Shown in pieces: positions 39,868 to 42,875 of a stretch of 42,875 bases of DNA. Location: the NCBI GenBank assembly GCA_030038115.1, contig JASHPM010000461.1, positions 1 through 42,875 on the forward strand, given 5' to 3'. The notes beneath the pieces are model-generated. The model was not told the origin of the DNA. It made no database searches and worked only from the letters and a program-made list of their open reading frames with translations. Positions within the stretch are counted from its first letter, which is position 1. Each line of letters starts with the position of its first letter. This stretch comes from Acidobacteriaceae bacterium. Lineage in GTDB: Bacteria > Acidobacteriota > Terriglobia > Terriglobales > Acidobacteriaceae. The position numbers were made by a program, and so were the translations under genes.

Positions 39868-41502
39868 ATGCTTTCCGCTCGTCGCATCCTCATCGTTTTT
39901 TCCGCGTTGCTGCCGATCGGACCCGCCACCATCGGTGCAGCCCAGGCGGCGCCGCGTCAGCCGGGAGAGCTGGCGTGGACGATTGGTTATGACCCGAAAA
40001 CCTTCGATCCGGCAAAAGTGGACGATGAGGAATCGGAAACGGTGCGGTACCTCACCGCCGGAGTCCTGCTCCGATTCAATCGCCTCAGCCAGAAAGTGGA
40101 ACCGGAGCTGGCACAGGCCTGGAGCATTTCGCCCGATCGAAAGACGATCACCTTCTCCCTTCGCCCGGGTCTCGAGTTTTCGGACGGAAGTAGCCTGACC
40201 GCGCGCGATGTAGCCTGGTCGCTGCGTCGCGTTCTTTCTCCGGTTACCGCCGCACCGGTGGCCGAGGAGTTCGTCTCGCCTGCGGGCGTCACGGTGGACG
40301 CACCCAATGACAAAACCGTCATTGTCCACCTCCCCCAACCGGTAATCGCTATCGAGAAGGTCTTCGACGAAATCGCCATTGAGCCCGCCGGCCGTCCCTC
40401 CGAGGGACGCGTTACCTCCGGACCATTCGTCGTCGCTGACTATCGCCGCTCCCTCTATGTCCGCCTTCACCGCAATCCTCACTTCGCGGAGAAAGACTCC
40501 TCCGGCAACCCGTTCCCTTACGCCACGGGCGTGCGCCTCGACATTCTGGAGAATACCGAGCAGGAAATCCGGCTTCTGCAGCGCGGCGACTACGATCTCA
40601 TCGACAGCCTTCCACCGGACTATTTCGAGCTTCTGCGGAAACGAGCTCCCGCCCTGGTGCGTGACCTTGGCCCGTCTCTGAATACCGAACAGATGTGGTT
40701 CAACCAGGCGCCTTCTTCTCCGTTGCCCGCGTGGGAGCGGGAATGGTTTCAGAGCCGGGCCTTTCGGGTTGCCGTTTCGCAGGCCATCCATCGTTCCGAC
40801 CTGGCGCGGATCGCCTATCTGGGCCATGCTACGCCGGCTTATTCGTTTATCTCTCCTGCGAATACAGTGTGGTACAACCGCTCTCTCGCCACTCCGCGCA
40901 CTGGCCTTGAGGCGGCCAAGACTGGATTGGCAGCGGCGGGCTTCCGGCTGCAGGGAACGGTGCTCACTGACGCCGCCGGCCATCCGGTGAAGTTTTCGCT
41001 TCTCACTAATACCGGCAATGCGGCCCGCGAGAAGATGGCGACTCTAATCCAGCAGGATCTCGCTGCTCTGGGTATGCAGGTCACCGTCGTGACTCTGGAC
41101 TTTCCCGCGCTCATCGAGCGGCTGATGCACACGCAGGACTACGAAGCGTGCCTGCTCGGCATCGAAAACGTCGATCCCGAACCGAACGCCATGATGAACA
41201 TCTGGCTGAGCTCGTCACCCAACCATCAATGGAATCCTTCTGAGAAATCGCCGGCCACACCCTGGGAAGCCGAAATCGATCGGCTGATGAATCTGCAGGC
41301 CGCGAGTGCGATGGATTCGGAGCGAAAACAGGCGATCGATCGCGTGCAACAGATCGTCGCCGACCAGCAGCCCTTCATCTATCTCGTTTATCCCAATGCG
41401 CTCGTTGCTGTTTCGCCAAAGCTGCTGGGCGTACAGCCGGCAGTTCTGGAACCGCGGCTGACGTGGAACATCGAACAGCTTCGCATACAGGGGGCCCGGT
41501 GA
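39868..41502 (+). CDS. ABC transporter substrate-binding protein (SBP_bac_5, DppA/OppA-like)
   Basis: A 544-aa periplasmic binding protein that delivers peptides, nickel or oligosaccharides to the permeases. Start ATG 39868, giving a signal peptide (MLSARRILIVFSALLPIGPATIGAAQA) without a lipobox Cys. Family blocks: LAWTIGYDPKTFDPAKV, VEPELAQAWSISPDRKTITFSLRPGLEFSDGSSLTARDVAWSLRR, RAFRVAVSQAIHRSDLARIAY, and a lobe II segment AREKMATLIQQDLAALGMQVTVV. Cluster 5 proteins of this type bind varied ligands, so the substrate stays open. A subtilisin-like protease gene just downstream of the operon would suit peptide uptake. It overlaps the ATPase gene by 4 nt. Confidence 0.9.
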   Translation: MLSARRILIVFSALLPIGPATIGAAQAAPRQPGELAWTIGYDPKTFDPAKVDDEESETVRYLTAGVLLRFNRLSQKVEPELAQAWSISPDRKTITFSLRPGLEFSDGSSLTARDVAWSLRRVLSPVTAAPVAEEFVSPAGVTVDAPNDKTVIVHLPQPVIAIEKVFDEIAIEPAGRPSEGRVTSGPFVVADYRRSLYVRLHRNPHFAEKDSSGNPFPYATGVRLDILENTEQEIRLLQRGDYDLIDSLPPDYFELLRKRAPALVRDLGPSLNTEQMWFNQAPSSPLPAWEREWFQSRAFRVAVSQAIHRSDLARIAYLGHATPAYSFISPANTVWYNRSLATPRTGLEAAKTGLAAAGFRLQGTVLTDAAGHPVKFSLLTNTGNAAREKMATLIQQDLAALGMQVTVVTLDFPALIERLMHTQDYEACLLGIENVDPEPNAMMNIWLSSSPNHQWNPSEKSPATPWEAEIDRLMNLQAASAMDSERKQAIDRVQQIVADQQPFIYLVYPNALVAVSPKLLGVQPAVLEPRLTWNIEQLRIQGAR

Positions 41503-42347
41503 ACGACGACGCTCTGCTGCGGGTTCACCTCTCCGCCGGTTATTCCACCAGGGCCACGCTCTCCCGGATCCATTTCGAGTTACAGCAGGGCGAGGTTCTT
41601 GGTCTGGTTGGTTCCAGCGGCGCCGGGAAGAGCACGCTGGTCCTGTCCTTGTTGGGCTTGCTGCCGTGGCGGGGCGGACGAGTCACCGGTGAGGTGCTGC
41701 TGGGTGGACGAAATCTGCTGGAACTCTCTGAAAAGCAGTTGCGCAGCATTCGCGGCAGGGAGATTGCGCTCATTCCGCAAAGCCCCATGACCGCCCTCAA
41801 TGCATCCATCAGCCTTCGGAGGCATTTTGAGGAGGCGTGGAATGCCCATGAGAAGCGGGGTCGCGCCGCTCTGGAGGAAAGAGTGCGGGGGCTGATGGCC
41901 GAGTCGCAGTTACCCTCCGATCCGGAATTCCTGCGCCGCCGGCCGCGCGAGATCAGCGTGGGACAGGCGCAGCGTGTTCTTATCGCACTGGCGCTTCTGC
42001 ATCGCCCCGCACTCATCATCGCCGACGAGCCCACCAGCGCTCTTGATCCGGTGACGCAGTCGCAGATCGTCACTCTGCTGAGGAGCCTGAATCGCACGCA
42101 TGGCATGACGCTCCTCTATATCTCGCACGACCTGATCTCCGTGATCCAGCTCTGCGATCGCGTTGCTGTTCTTCACCAGGGAGCAATCGTCGAGAACCTG
42201 CCCGTGGGACAACTTGGCGAAGCCCGGCACCCAGCGTCCCTGGCCCTCCTTAACGCTCTCCCGGTTTCCCCGGAAACTCTGCTGCGTTTTCGAGACAATG
42301 CCGTCGCCGACGCATTACCGCAGACACTCGATTACCTGCATAGATAA
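41499..42347 (+). CDS. ABC transporter ATPase (DppD-like), single copy
   Basis: A 282-aa ATP-binding subunit. The GTG start overlaps the binding-protein stop (GTGA) and leads straight into the domain. Walker A is G38-SSGAG-K44-ST, the Q-loop is LIPQSPMTALN, and the ABC signature is ISVGQAQR where LSGGQ is normal. Walker B is ALIIADEP, followed by the D-loop SALD and H-loop Y-I-S-H. Dipeptide transporters normally have two different ATPases (DppD and DppF) with C-terminal iron-sulfur Cys motifs. Here only one is present, it lacks that Cys-rich tail, and the next gene is unrelated. A homodimer or a partner encoded elsewhere is possible. Confidence 0.9.
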   Translation: MNDDALLRVHLSAGYSTRATLSRIHFELQQGEVLGLVGSSGAGKSTLVLSLLGLLPWRGGRVTGEVLLGGRNLLELSEKQLRSIRGREIALIPQSPMTALNASISLRRHFEEAWNAHEKRGRAALEERVRGLMAESQLPSDPEFLRRRPREISVGQAQRVLIALALLHRPALIIADEPTSALDPVTQSQIVTLLRSLNRTHGMTLLYISHDLISVIQLCDRVAVLHQGAIVENLPVGQLGEARHPASLALLNALPVSPETLLRFRDNAVADALPQTLDYLHR

Positions 42348-42507
42348 CCGAGGTCCGGAGCACTTACCACGAGCTTGTCATTGCTCGCCTTCACCACTCG
42401 ACGTACTTTACGACATGTGTAGGGCGGGCATCGTTCGTGGCCTCCCCAGAGGCAGATGCAGCCCGCGCGATCGACCCAGCAAGTTACCTCGGTGACTCGG
42501 AGATCGT

Positions 42508-42875
42508 ATGATGTCTTGTTCCAGTGTTCGTCTGCCTATCGTTCTTGGTTGCCTCGCTGCTTTCACAGCGACGGCCTTTGCACAGGGGTCCTCTGTTCCC
42601 AACAGCAAAATCTCGCCCGATCTGGCCGCCTCCTCGTCTTCGACGGCGCAGCCGGTCATTATTCAGTACTACAATCCGCCATCTTCTCAGGAGACCGGAT
42701 TGCTTGGCCTGCTGGGCGGCCTGCTCAACACTGTTCTGGGCACGATTAACGCCGTGGTCGCCAACGTCGTGCCGGCCCAGCTGAACACCATCGCCGCCGA
42801 TCCCAACGTGAAATACATTTCGCCGGATCGATCTCTCGGTGCGAGCCAGGCGGGCACCATCACCTCGGCCGAGTT
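42508..42875 (+). CDS. Probable subtilisin-like (S8) protease, N-terminal propeptide only (cut by window end)
   Basis: The frame opens at ATG-ATG (42508/42511) with GGAG about 5 nt upstream, and is still open at the end of the window (122 codons). It starts with a signal peptide (LPIVLGCLAAFTATAFA). The following stretch VIIQYYNPP, then a Gly/Leu-rich helix and LNTIAADPNVKYISPDRSLG, resembles the inhibitor-I9-like propeptide of secreted S8 proteases (the VxxIxxDPxVxYVSPDR pattern). The catalytic domain lies beyond the window, so the call rests on the propeptide alone. It begins 160 nt after the ABC operon. Confidence 0.55.
   Translation, partial: MMSCSSVRLPIVLGCLAAFTATAFAQGSSVPNSKISPDLAASSSSTAQPVIIQYYNPPSSQETGLLGLLGGLLNTVLGTINAVVANVVPAQLNTIAADPNVKYISPDRSLGASQAGTITSAE

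Overview
The window looks like a piece of a GC-rich (roughly 60%) Acidobacteriota chromosome. The main pointers are an Oar-like TonB-dependent receptor with an N-terminal carboxypeptidase-regulatory domain, several CRTAC1-type proteins (FG-GAP/VCBS repeats plus an ASPIC/UnbV domain), many secreted TPR proteins, and several twin-arginine (Tat) signal peptides. Taxonomy is inferred from family content only.

Layout. (1) 1-7248, plus strand: a glycan and amino-sugar salvage cluster. It holds a GH29 alpha-L-fucosidase (5' end cut by the window), a GH20 beta-N-acetylhexosaminidase, a sodium:solute symporter, and a lipoprotein that fuses a serine amidase/beta-lactamase-fold domain (AmiE-like) to a DUF1343/NamZ exo-beta-N-acetylmuramidase domain. 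(2) 7252-11435: housekeeping genes glmS, a solitary purS, ppa and a polyamine-type APC permease. (3) 11685-12250: tRNA-Ser(GCT) followed by an IS3-family transposase remnant. (4) 12301-32310: a 20-kb accessory block with three CRTAC1 proteins, four TPR proteins including one CRTAC1-thioredoxin-TPR fusion, a Tat-exported alkaline-phosphatase-fold protein, an unrecognised 402-aa protein and a TonB receptor. (5) 32581-35565: a Tat-exported GH2 beta-galactosidase. (6) 35632-35904: a truncated DyP-type peroxidase ending beside a 28-bp piece of tRNA-Ser in inverted orientation. (7) 36230-42347: an HD-GYP/GAF signalling protein translationally coupled to an oligopeptide-type ABC transporter (two permeases, binding protein, one ATPase). 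(8) 42508-end: the start of a probable subtilisin-like (S8) protease.

How the genes work together. Region 1 can release fucose, GlcNAc and MurNAc from glycans or peptidoglycan and import a product, and glmS next door is the biosynthetic entry to the same amino sugars. In region 4 the TonB receptor, secreted TPR proteins and beta-propeller CRTAC1 proteins look like an envelope-located uptake or binding apparatus whose function is unknown. LacI-operator-like palindromes in front of the TonB receptor and over the start codon of the GH2 gene suggest shared carbohydrate control. The tRNA-Ser gene and its inverted fragment bracket 24 kb containing regions 4 and 5, with an IS remnant at one end and a broken gene at the other. 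This suggests the block was acquired or rearranged. The best candidate for an undescribed system is the CRTAC1/TPR/AlkP-fold/402-aa/TonB block at 12.3-32.3 kb.
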